From Trifolium pratense (Eukaryota; Streptophyta; Magnoliopsida; Fabales; Fabaceae), in assembly GCF_020283565.1 (NCBI RefSeq), contig NC_060063.1:2852001-2916000 (forward strand): a DNA stretch of 64,000 bases, in the 5' to 3' direction. Made by a program: the position numbers and the translations under genes. The notes under the pieces are model-generated. The model ran no database searches, had not been told where the DNA came from, and was given only the letters and a program-made list of their open reading frames with translations. Positions 48,929 through 59,702 of the stretch are shown here, piece by piece (within the stretch, counting starts at the first letter, position 1; every line of letters begins with the position of its first letter).

Positions 48929-49195
48929 ATTTATATTTAAAATATGATAATATTAGGTTTTATGATTTATATTTCTATTTAGAATATTTAAGATTTGTTT
49001 AGAATTTATTATAGGATTAGTTTTGTTTTAAATATATGATTTGTTTTTATGTAGCTCTATATATAGAGCCATAAGCATAATGAATAAAACAAGAACTTTA
49101 GTATTCTTCATATAACCCTATATTTGAGGAGAGTTTTCTCTCTAAATTTATATCTCACCAAATTCCACAATACAAAAACACAAAAAACCATATCA
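48871..49195 (+). repeat. 3' LTR of the gag-protease element
   Basis: Second copy, followed by ctatt. Confidence 0.93.
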
Positions 49196-49200
49196 CTATT

Positions 49201-50425
49201 GTCCCTATAATTTTGTTTCATATAATATGATTCATCATATGGAAGATTAATCTTAATTAATTATGTATCGTTGTTTATATATTTGATTGATTGTGACTAA
49301 TGAGCTAACACAACCCGTTCTTCACCTTATTTTATTTACATTCTATGTTTTGCTTTGGCTTATGACTAGATGTATATATATAGCTCAATTTGGTTTGATA
49401 CTATGATTTATGTGTAAACATAAGCTAATTAATTAGTTTATATACAAATTAATGGAATTTTATATTTCGTACCTAACTAGTGGAGTGTAAAAAGCTTTTG
49501 GTACTTTGGAAAAACCGTCAATTAAAGTTTGATAAAACAATATTTCTTTTAAAAACTTTGATAAAATAAATGGTGGAAGATGTGAACCCCTACGTAGGAT
49601 ACCAATATTTGCATACATATAAAGTATTTCAATAGAAACTCTTCAAAAAATTAAAATTAGTTGATTTTTTTTTTTGGCGGTAGGAATTGAAGTCGATGAT
49701 GTGCTTTATAATAGAGCATAACTAGTCATAGTTTTTAAGGATGCAATTCATTGAAATCTCGTTGTCGAGGATCATCCACATTGAATTTAAAAAATAATGG
49801 AGTTGTACACCACATTTTAACCCAAAACCTTAAAGTATTAGGTTTATGGCTCATCCCACTTATAAAGTGTTCAATCTTCACTTTTCTAAACAAGATGAGA
49901 CTTAACTCACATTTGCCACAACATTATGAACATGTTCTCTTTAAAATTTGAATTGTGTTCGAGTAACTCTCCAAAACTCAACCTAGCTAATTTTTTTGTC
50001 CCTATAAGATATATCGTTTTTTAAGTTTGGTCCATCTCAATGAAATTTTACTATAATATTTTGTTTCTTTCTTATTTTCTACTTTCAACTTTTATCTGCA
50101 TCCACCATAAAAATATTCAAGATTATATATGACCAAACTAATTAATCACCGATTCTCAATGGCTTATGTTCTTTCTTTTTTTTATTTTTTTATTACAGGC
50201 TTATGTTCTTGTTTGGACTATGAAATTTCTCCAAAACTATGACTATTTATTTTAAGATACAAAATCTCAAAAACAAAGACACTTTAAGTGGAAAGTTCTT
50301 TGATAGCCTAATACTTGTATTTTTTATATAGAGATAGTCTCCTCAAAGATATTGAAAGTAGTGATGACTAACTAAACAATAAAAATTGTCATAGAAAATA
50401 AAAGTGGGAAAATAAAGCAACAAAT

Positions 50426-50504
<79 letters not shown>

Positions 50505-50836
50505 TTCGTAAGAAAAATATAGTATTTATGAGTATCGCATCAATATATAGTAGTACCTTCCCTCACAAGAAGATTCCTTCCCATGACAATGCCAAATGAG
50601 TACTCAGTTACATGAACGATTATAGGGTTGTGTAGTTTCTTTGCAAAAGACTAAACAAGCCTCAACTTGACTTTCAATTCAAGTTGTATTAATAAAATTT
50701 GGACTGAAATTCTTCGTAAGAAGTTAGCTCAAATATAATAATAGCATTAATTATTAATTAAAATGGTACGTAGGACAAAAGCTATGTGATATGCATTGGT
50801 AATTAAGATGCATATGTAATTTTTTTTTTTTTTTTG
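49201..50836. other. AT-rich intergenic region
   Basis: No gene recognised. Short ORFs (for example 49751-49951) lack features. It includes the (AT)n tract at 50429-50502 and ends in the T run that is the poly(A) of the LINE copy. Confidence 0.55.
50429..50502. repeat. (AT)n microsatellite, about 37 units
   Basis: An uninterrupted AT tract. Confidence 0.95.
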
Positions 50837-51965
50837 TAGAAAAAGAGGGCTAAAGCCCAAAACGAAAAGAACTACATAAACGAACGAATATTTCTAGGCA
50901 TGCAAGCCCCGAAAAAATCATCAAAAAGGAGTCTCGAAACCTCATTGGGAGGATTCTCCATAACATGAATATTAAAAGAGTCTAAGGAGAAGCTAAAATT
51001 AGCCAGCCAATCAGCACTTCTATTCCCCTCCCGCCAGGTATGATTGAAATACACCTGCCAGTTCAACTTTAAAAGCTCTTGTATACGACGCACCAAGGTT
51101 GGAGGATTGCCATAACTTTCCTTGTGATCATGTATACTAGAGATTTTGAGTCGCTTTCTACTTCCAGATGATGGAAACCCTGACTCCAAGCAAGCTTCAT
51201 TCCCAAGTACATTCCCCACATTTCAGCGGAAAGAGCATCACAAGTTCCAATTTTTCGCGCATAACCTTTAATCCATCTGCCACCAGAGTTCCGAAAGAGT
51301 CCACCACAACCAGCTAGACCCAAAGAATTCTTGAAGGCTCCGTCACAGTTAAACTTAATCCACCCCTCCCGAGGTCTTTTCCATCCAATGAAAATAGTGT
51401 CGCATCGACGGGTATTCAGAGGATGTCTGGTGTAATTATCTATATCATCAACCATCTTGAAAATTGTATCAGTCGGACGCTGAAATTCCTCCTCGAATAT
51501 ATTTTTGTTCCTCCACATCCATATGTACCAACACGCTACCATAAAAGTTGTTATCCACTTCTTGTTCTGATTATTGATATTCTTGAAGATCCAATCCCTG
51601 CATTCAAGAGAGAAAAAATTAGAGATATTATTAGAAGGTACTAACCTTATCCATGTTTGTGTTGCTATGGGGCAATCCCGCAAAACATGAATAGTGGTTT
51701 CATTATCTCTGTCACAAGCAGAGCATGTAGGAGAAGCTCCAACTCCCCATTTGCTCCTACGATAATGATAATTAGTGAGAAGACGTCCATGAGCTGCCAT
51801 CCACATAAAAGTTTGAATTCGATGAGGGCCTTTCCAGCTCCACAAGGCCTTCCAATCCCCCTCAATGGGTTGAGCTATAGTGTTTAGAGAGTCATAGACA
51901 CTTTTAACTGTGAAGTCTCTCATACACATTGGCAAATTAACGTAGATATGTTTAATTCGGTCTAG
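50837..51965 (-). pseudogene. 5'-truncated LINE copy: zinc-binding and RNase H regions
   Basis: On the minus strand the frame opens with MPMCMRDFTVKSVYDSL. It continues through the RT zinc-binding region (WSWKGPHRIQTFMWMAAHGR, CSACDRDNETTIHVLRDC, W-x-W pattern), then RNase H (NCDGAFKNSLGLAGCGGLFR, HHLEVESDSKSL). A 7-nt deletion near 51110, relative to the copy at 8.1 kb, shifts the frame; the tail continues in another frame (50872-51219; HTWREGNRSADWLANF). A 3' poly(A) (T15 on plus) is at 50822-50836. It is longer at the 5' end than the 7.9-kb copy and very similar to it, so both came from one active family. The target duplication was not found. Confidence 0.87.
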
Positions 51966-52032
51966 TCCAACACAGAAAGATATCGTTCCTTAAAGTCATT
52001 AATTAATCTAGAACGAACTGTATAATATGATA

Positions 52033-52328
52033 CTCCCTCCGGTCCTTTTTATAAGGAACACTTAGGGCAAAAAATTTGGTCATTTTTATAAGAAACTTTG
52101 ACCAATTTTCAAATGTTTTAAATGTTCAATTTCACTTATACCCTTATTTATTATGAGAGAGAATTTAAAAACAAGTAAGTTAGTTGAATAAAGAGTAATT
52201 AAATAAGGGTATACATGGAATAAATTTAAATTTATAAGAGTATTAAATGAAAATAACTATGTTAAATGTGCTTCATTGGTTTGTGTGATTTTTTTCAAAG
52301 TGTTTCTTATAAAAAGGACCGGAGGGAG
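52033..52328. mobile_element. Stowaway-type (Tc1/mariner) MITE
   Basis: Perfect-looking terminal inverted repeats ctccctccggtcctttttat at both ends, flanked by TA at 52031-52032 and 52329-52330. 296 bp, no coding capacity. Confidence 0.92.
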
Positions 52329-52330
52329 TA

Positions 52331-54412
52331 ATACAATAGAGGCATACCAAAGTAAGTAGGGGGATTAAATCAAGACAACATGATGATGAAGATCATATCA
52401 TAACCTATCTACAATTATTACCCAAGACAATTTCTAATTAGGATTTTCGTCCCCAAATCCTAACTATCCTATCCTATTATATTAACACATTTATGACACA
52501 CTATTTAAAATTCACGTATACTATTTTAAAACCCTAAAAATCTAAAATTCACACTTATTATATTGATTTGATCATCAGAATATTTGCAGGTACACTATAC
52601 CACCCCTTTGTGGAGCTATATATCGTCATCCTCAGTAACTCAATCATCTCTGAATTTAGGTCATTTTGGATGAGTATCTAAATTAATCTTTTTGACATTA
52701 ATTAGTACATTAATTTATTGAACAGAAATGTCATTATCCCTTTTGCAAAGCCATGTTGTATGGTGCTTTTAACATGATGTGATATGTCCAATTGTAGCTA
52801 CCTCTCCGGGCCACTTTTCCTTCTCATAAAGGGATTTAATCAAAATGATAATCACTATAATTATGATGGATAATGAATGCTTTAATCTAATTATAATTAG
52901 CTGTCTGTATTGATTCATCATTATATCCATTGTTGATTAATTTCATGTCAATCAAATGAAAGTGTTATTCTATATATCAAATTAATGTTTGAATTTGAAT
53001 AAAGAAAAGTACCCCCCACAAAAGGGTTTAATCTAGCCTTCAAAGAAAGCAAGATTACTTTTGATTCTGACTTTGAAACATTCAAATCTAAAATGGGTGA
53101 AAAAAAGAATGTACAAAATTTGATTGTCACGTCCTATTCACGTTTTTTTTAATGTTATTGCTAATAACAACATAGAGATATACATGTACCTTTAGTAATT
53201 TCCATGGCAAGTAATGGTGGTTGATGGACACGATTTTCAACGCATACTTCGTTTCCATGATATTTCTATTTTTCTTTCAAGTCATATACATAGATAGACC
53301 TAAGACCATATATGATAGATCTACCTCCCAAAGATTGGAAATTCTGACCTTCTTTATCTTTTACATAATAATTCATTGATGTTTCACATTACATTTGGGA
53401 CCAAAAAAATACAATTTATAGATACATGTATTTATTAGTATAATATTTTTTTGATAAAATATTTATTATTATAATATATACATATGTAAATTTCTTCAAA
53501 TATTTGACTGGTTGATCTCTGGTAAGGATTAAAATGTTTTTATTCAATTGATTGAGTTCAAATGATCCACAAATTCTATTATTCAAAATTTTAAGTTTGA
53601 ATTTTAGCAGTCAAATTTTAAGTTTATAATTGATTTCAGCCATTCAATTATAAACTAACAGTTTAGGTTATTTTAGATAAAAAAGACACATTTTTTTTTA
53701 AGTTAAATCGTCTAATTTTTTATTGATGGTTTAAATTAAAAATAATGTGAAATTGTGTGTAGTAATTATGTAGTGTAGTCAATCTTGATCCATTTATCTA
53801 AACTATATATATATATATATATATAATGTTTTTATTCAATTGATTGAGTTCAAATGATCCACAAATTCTATTATTCAAAATTTTAAAGTTTGAATTTTAG
53901 CAGAAATAATCATCAGTCAAATTTTATTTATTATCCAGTCAAATTCTATATTACCATAGAAACAAAGTATTATGTCGTTTCAAAAATATCTCATAATTAA
54001 TGGTAATTTTTATTAAGAAAAGAAGGATCGAGAAAAATCAATGTGGTGTGTATTAGTATAGTCCATACAAAAGTACCGTACTCACAAATAAGATAAGGTA
54101 CCTATATCCTTGTGATCTAGTATTTATTTTGCTTATAAAAAAAGTTTTAAAAAATAAAGGAATTAGAAAAAGTATCCACATTTTTTTTATTATATATAAT
54201 AAAGTATCCACATTGAATAAACTATGTCCAAACAATTAAATAGTGTTGGTGTGCTTCCAATTTTCACAAACTCTACTGCTCAAACCAATCAATCATCATA
54301 TATATCACCAAACACATAAGTTCTTTTGTGTTGGATTTCTAATTTCTAATTTCTCCCTCTAAGAGACAATAAACACAAGTTTAGTGTTTGTGGTTTGTCT
54401 TGGTACAAAAAC
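52331..54412. other. Intergenic region upstream of the MYB gene
   Basis: AT-rich with no gene recognised. It holds the local duplication at 53534 and 53828 and an (AT)11 tract at about 53802. The last ~170 bp (pyrimidine-rich tctaatttctccctct) are probably the MYB leader. The promoter is expected here, but no box could be fixed. Confidence 0.5.
53534..53930 (+). repeat. Local direct duplication (~90 bp, two copies)
   Basis: Two near-identical copies start with gtttttattcaattgattga at 53536 and 53827 and run through tttgaattttagcag. The second copy has a short insertion (aaataatcatcag) before the shared end. The copies are about 290 bp apart. Confidence 0.8.
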
Positions 54413-56457
54413 ATGGGTAGAAAGTGCTCACATTGTGGAAACATAGGACATAATTCAAGGACTTGTAATTCTTTAAGAGGAAATAATAGTTTTGTTGGAG
54501 TTAGACTTTTTGGTGTTCAACTTGATTTATCATCTTCTTGTGTTTCCATGAAAAAGAGCTTTAGCATGGATTCTTTTCCTACTTCATCTTCTTCTCCTAC
54601 TTCTTCCTTTTCTTCCTCAAGATTAAACATTGATGATAAAACCTCTATTGGTTATCTTTCAGATGGTCTTATAGTTCGAACACAAGAAAGGAAAAAAGGT
54701 AAATATATATATATATATATATATTGTATTAATTAATTGTAGTAATATATAAAAATATTTTTAGTGTTAATTTTATTATTTCTCTTGTCTAATTTTTGTT
54801 CCAACACTTATTTTCTTAATTAAATTGTGTTTTGATGGATTAGTTATACGAATTTATTTATGAAACTATAATGTAGTGATTTCGTTTAAATTTAGCCGAA
54901 AAAACTCTGATTTTGATAAACTCGATTATTTTGTAAAAAAGTTTTCTATTTTATTTTATTTTTAAATTTGCTAGTATTTAATTTCTTTGTTTTCAATCAA
55001 TTCTAGCCGGTTCATGTATAATTTTAAATCATTGATTAAATTATCACCCTTAAAAATATTAATATTTAACAAGATTGTGCATATTTTTTTATTTTATTAA
55101 TTAGGAGTTCCATGGACGGAAGAAGAACACAGAAAATTTCTTGTTGGACTTGAGAAGCTTGGAAAAGGAGATTGGAGAGGTATCTCTAGAAACTATGTGA
55201 CTACAAGAACACCAACTCAAGTTGCAAGCCATGCTCAAAAGTACTTTATTCGACTTGCAACTTTAAATAAGAAGAAGAGACGTTCTAGCCTCTTTGACAT
55301 GGTATATATTATATATTTAGTTGATGATTAACTAGCACTCCTTTTTTAATTAATTATTTCAATAATAATTTATAACATATATTTAAAAGTCACACATTGA
55401 AAGAAATAAGGTTAGAAAGGGGTTTATAAGTAACAAAAATTCTTACTTTACAAAGTTGATTTTATAAGGAGAGTTACTTTTACCTATTTTTTTTACTACA
55501 CTTTTACATATTTCTTATAAACCACACATTTTGGTTTGAAAAATACTATTTTTTTCTTGCGTTTGAATGAGTCATTTTGGACAAAATGGTGTTTTTCTTC
55601 CATTTGAATGGGTAAATCATGATAGAGTAATTTTTAAGAATTATATAAGTGACTAAGATGAAATTGGAGCCCATAAAAAAATTTATTTGTAACTCACTAT
55701 CAAGTCACTCGAGTCGTATTTTGGATGCCAAAAATATCATAAGTAAGTGTGTTAAGAGTAAACAATTTTGTATGGAACGGCTAATATTAGTTATTAATTA
55801 TTAAATTTACATTTTTTTAATCTTTTATCAGGATTTGAATCCCAAGACCTCTAAGGCTCTAACTCATTGCTCAAAAAGTTGTGCTATCCAATTTGGTCTA
55901 GAATTTCTTTTTTTTTTAAAAAAATGTCAATTTGACCATTCAAATTTTAAATGTCTGTCAAATTAGTCTTTGTCATAGACTATTTTAACTGACATTTAAT
56001 ATTTTACTTCATTTGTTTTGTATAAAAAAAAGATATTTTTCATTTTTTAAGGATATTTACATTTTATATAATGAAAAAAATAATATGAATCACTCAAATT
56101 TAATGATATTGTGGAATATTTATATATGTTTAGGTTGGTAGCGGCAAATCCAAATGTGAAGCTCATGAAAAGGATAATGCAACTTTGTCACTACTAATAA
56201 CCTCACTTCAACAACAAACCAAATCAACTCATGAGATTGAAGAAGCTGAAGAAACAGAAGATGAAGTTGTGCCTGATTGGTTACATCCTCTAACAAAGTC
56301 TTTAAATATGACATTGGTGATACCAAATTCTTCAAATTCAACAACACCTGAGCTTGAGCTAAGTCTTGCAGTAATTCCTAAGTCAAATAAGACCATGGAA
56401 CAACAAGATAAAACATCTAAGAGTTCATTTCTTAATGGGCCAATTAGTGTGACTTAA
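54413..56457 (+). CDS. 1R-MYB (SHAQKYF class) transcription factor
   Basis: A DNA-binding nuclear protein of the KUA1/MYBH/MYBS group. Three exons (54413-54698, 55105-55301, 56134-56457) give 268 residues. An N-terminal zinc knuckle [14 protein letters not shown] (residues ~5-18) is followed by the R/K-LFGV repressor-type motif (RLFGVQLDL), a Ser-rich linker and the single MYB repeat ([20 protein letters not shown], then [11 protein letters not shown]). The family signature [11 protein letters not shown] comes next. A C-terminal region with a weak LELSLAV (LxLxL, EAR-like) motif suggests repression. Family members bind I-box/TATCCA-type elements in sugar, light and growth responses; the exact role is inferred. 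The ATG at 54413 is preceded by no in-frame ATG. Confidence 0.94.
55826..55905 (-). repeat. Possible SINE relic in MYB intron 2
   Basis: Read on the minus strand, a B-box-like gggattcaaatcctg lies about 40 nt after an A-box-like ttggatagcacaac, followed by an A run. Ends not defined. Confidence 0.35.
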
Positions 56458-57029
56458 TTACTTAGAATAAACTATATATATTATATAAAAAAGTTTATAT
56501 ATGAGAGGTGTATCTTAATTTTTTGTTTCATTTATTGTCGACTATATATCAACTCATGCAGAAGAATATGATCTATTGATCATAGAAACATATATATTTT
56601 TCTTAATGTTAATGGTAGTCATTTAGGCACTAATCTATGCAATAATTAATCATAATCCATTAATGATGTCTATGCCTCCATAGGTTGTCAATTTGCATCC
56701 GGTGAAGCGGATCCCTGCGGGGATTGTCCCGTTCGGAGCTCCGAAAACAAAGATTTTATCCCTGTGGGGATGGGGATGAAGGCAAAAATCCCCCTGCAGG
56801 CACTTCGGGGCGGGGATCGGGGACGAAGCATCCGTCTCCGCACGGATTCCCCGAATCCGTCCGTATATACACTATATATTATTATTATTATTATTAATAT
56901 ATATTAAATGTTGATTTTTTTTATAAAAAAAAAATAACCGAGGAGTCATCCAATTTGGGTTGGATATTTACTAATTACCGGTTTTGAGATATTTTGGTTA
57001 TGAACTTTTGTATGATTATTGATGGATTA
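56458..57029. other. MYB 3' flank and GC-rich repeat
   Basis: The 3' UTR is followed at 56689-56865 by a sharply GC-rich stretch of pairing segments (cctgcggggattgtccc, gggatggggatgaaggc, ggcggggatcggggacg, cggattccccgaatccg). It resembles the inner arm of a legume DNA transposon, but only one side is present and no ends or target duplication are visible. Confidence 0.5.
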
Positions 57030-57875
57030 TTTCGCAAGTGAACGAATTACCACGTAGTAATAAAAATATCGATCCACAGGGATTGTGTGATCAAACTAGT
57101 CGAATAGTGCTCATAGACATTATGCAAGAAATACACATAGATTGGGGGTTTGGTTTGAAGGAAGTGTTTGTACGAAAATGTTGAGAAATCAATTGATTAA
57201 GAATGAGGTTGGATCGTCGACAATTCCCTAAACAATAGTATTCACATGCAATTCAATTGTATCGTAATGAATCACTCGAATGTTACAACTAGATCAACAA
57301 TATGGTGAATCGCAATCTCTTGTCAAAATCCACCCTATCCTCTACCGATACTTCTCCAATCTCTTGGATGGAAGCTACCGGTAGCGGAGTATTTGAAAAC
57401 GCGTTGATCGTATGCTACATTCTATGTTTCAATCTCTCGACCGGAAACACTCAAATGCACAATGAATTCAGTTCTGATTTCAACTCATACTCTCGTACAT
57501 AATTAAAATCTAAGTTCATTGCAAGATTGATCAGAAATTGTAAAGCATTAAGGATGGAATTTCATTGAATAACATTCATAAGAGAGAGATTCAATACAGA
57601 TACAATTGATTACATGGAATACAGTAGTTAGTTCCTCATCATGATCCAACCTCAATGGAGGTCTAGCCTCTCATCGTGAAGTAGCTCGATTCTTGCTCCA
57701 ACTTCAAGGAATCAACTCCCATGATGTTGAATGCTTCCAATCTAGCCACCTTTTTCCTCTGGAACACAGGATCAGTCTTCAAATCGTGCCTGGAATTCCC
57801 AAGATCAAGATCAGATTTCCCAAATTTTTCCAACCAGAAAACAGAATTATGCAGAAACTATATATACAGAAGGCA

Positions 57876-58111
57876 ACCACGCCGCGCGCCAGATCTATCG
57901 CGCCGCGCGTGGTTGCAAATCCATCAACTACGCCGCGCGTGGTAACAGAATCACGCGGCGCGTGATCAAGTCAGAGAGCAATCTTCATCTTCAACAAAGC
58001 TTCACGCCGCGCGTGGTAAGGCATCACGCCGCGCGTGATCAGAGTAAAATTCTTGGCTCCCTGTGAGCTCCATCACGCGGCGCGTGATGGGCTACGCCCC
58101 CAGCGTAGTGA
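57876..58111. repeat. Palindrome array A: seven CpG-rich palindromes plus one variant
   Basis: Copies of (at)cacgcSgcgcgtg(at) have cores starting at 57880, 57901, 57931, 57954, 58005, 58027 and 58076. A final ctacgcccccagcgtag has its core at 58095. Intervals are 21, 30, 23, 51, 22, 49 and 19 bp. The fourth and seventh copies have cgcggcgcg instead of cgccgcgcg. The arms atcacg/cgtgat are complementary, so each copy is an imperfect palindrome. The surroundings are ordinary AT-rich sequence. Confidence 0.93.
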
Positions 58112-58246
58112 AAATCCTCCATTTCCTGCAATTTTTCCTGTTTTCTTGCAAATCAAGTAATCAAGCTTATGGTTAGATTTCTCTTATATTTATTGCTAAA
58201 AACCTACTAAAATGCATCTAATGTTGCTAAAATAGGCATGGATTAG

Positions 58247-58311
58247 AGAGTGTGACGATTCGTCATCACAACCCCAAACTTAAACCTTTCCTTGTCCTCA
58301 AGGAAACAACT
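58247..58311 (-). other. Conserved retroelement spacer motif with hairpin
   Basis: On the minus strand: tttaagtttggggttgtgat, then gacgaatcgtcac. The inner part is a near-perfect palindrome (gtgacga..tcgtcac). I recall this wording from spacers of plant gypsy elements; role unknown. Confidence 0.5.
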
Positions 58312-59702
58312 TTTACCTCAAGCTTCTGTGTCAAGACCTTGGCATTTTCCTTAAATTTACTCGAATCATACATACGTGAGACTCACCTGATGATCAATGA
58401 TCCACCTGCAAACAATGCTCAATTGCACAACCGTTCTCGCAAGACATTTTCAAGTAGTTCACACTTTCCGACCACGGCTCTATGATTCCATCACACTACT
58501 CACATGCACTCTTCAATATGGGTAATTCACTCAAATCAACACATCAATGCAAGTCAACAATAATTTTGCAAGTAGTCTAAGAATTCATTCGGTTCACTTT
58601 GTGCACACACATTAGAGGTCTTTTAGGGTTATAACGTGGCTTGGCTAGGGTGGATGGTGACATTTTTGGATAAGTAGTAGAAAAACTTGGAGTTAGATCC
58701 CCCTAAGGTCAAAAATTCATAAACCAAAAACCATTTTCTTTTGAACTATAGTGGACTAGAGAACTTTTTTCAAATCATCAAACAAAGTTTTGCAATTCTT
58801 TAGAATTCAAGGCTATCACTTCTTTTAGTACTTCTTTTCTATTTTTTTTCACATTCATCTCTTTTTTCATTTTTGCATTTCTTTTCAACATATCTTTCTC
58901 TAAAGCCTTGAATCTTTGAAAAATTTTCAATTTTTTTTCAACCAAAAACTTTTTGTAAGTTCTCTAGTACCCTCACCCCAAACTTCATTGTTTGCTAATT
59001 CCAAAGAGCAACCCCAAACTTAGTGGTGAGCATTGTGCATCAACCACTAATTAGGTGCCTAACCTCCAAGAAAGTCATTCCTTTTTTTTTTTCATCAAAA
59101 ATTTCTTAAGGGTTTGTAAAAATAACATATTTTCTTTCAGCTCAAATTGGTTAAGCAAATGATATATATGTAAGGGTGGATAGAAAGGCTCAAAGGTACC
59201 AAAACAACATGCCTCGTGTGTGCGACAAAATTACCAATCAAATAAAGAGACGACAAGCAAAATCGAGAGACAATACACGAGTGGATATCACACATAGAAA
59301 GGATGAGAAGTGTTTGGCTCAATACCTCACGGTTGGGTCGAATCAAAGAGCCGGTCAAAAAGTGTGCGTTCCCGTCCTTTGCCTCTTGATCACATGAGTG
59401 CAACAAGCTATTGCACTGCAAGTTTCACAAATCACACACGGAGAAAATCAAGTAATTGATACTCAAGTAACTAGAAAGAACATGCCAAAATATTGAAACA
59501 AACTCTAGAAGTAAAAACCATTCCACCATTAAACAAGAGAAGATTCAAATTCAGAGTACACAAATAAAATATCCAGCCAATATCCAAGCAACATCAAACA
59601 TTATTACAAACCAACGAAAGTAAAAGACAATTTAAGGAAAGATAGAGTAGTAGAGTAGTAAAGTAGTAAAGCAGCAGCAGCAGAACATCATCACCAACAA
59701 CG
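58312..59702. other. Spacer downstream of the accessory ORF
   Basis: Non-coding spacer of the retroelement, 3' to the accessory ORF on the minus strand. Long T/C-rich tracts (58780-58960) and repeated 'ccccaaactta/ttcatt' phrases; no ORF with family features. Confidence 0.5.

Larger units (their letters stand above)
47004..49195 (+). mobile_element. Short LTR retrotransposon carrying only gag-protease (TR-GAG-like)
   Basis: LTRs of 325 bp at 47004-47328 and 48871-49195 start tgttgagaata and end catatca, with about three differences by eye. The target duplication ctatt lies at 46999-47003 and 49196-49200. The PBS tggtatcagagcc starts at 47330 and a polypurine-like aaggaggag ends at 48870. The whole 1.54-kb interior is one ORF. 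No reverse transcriptase or integrase exists, so it depends on a helper. Confidence 0.95.

Noticed and set aside
59137..59421. 94-codon minus-strand ORF in the retroelement spacer
   Set aside because: No domain features and located in a spacer; treated as chance.
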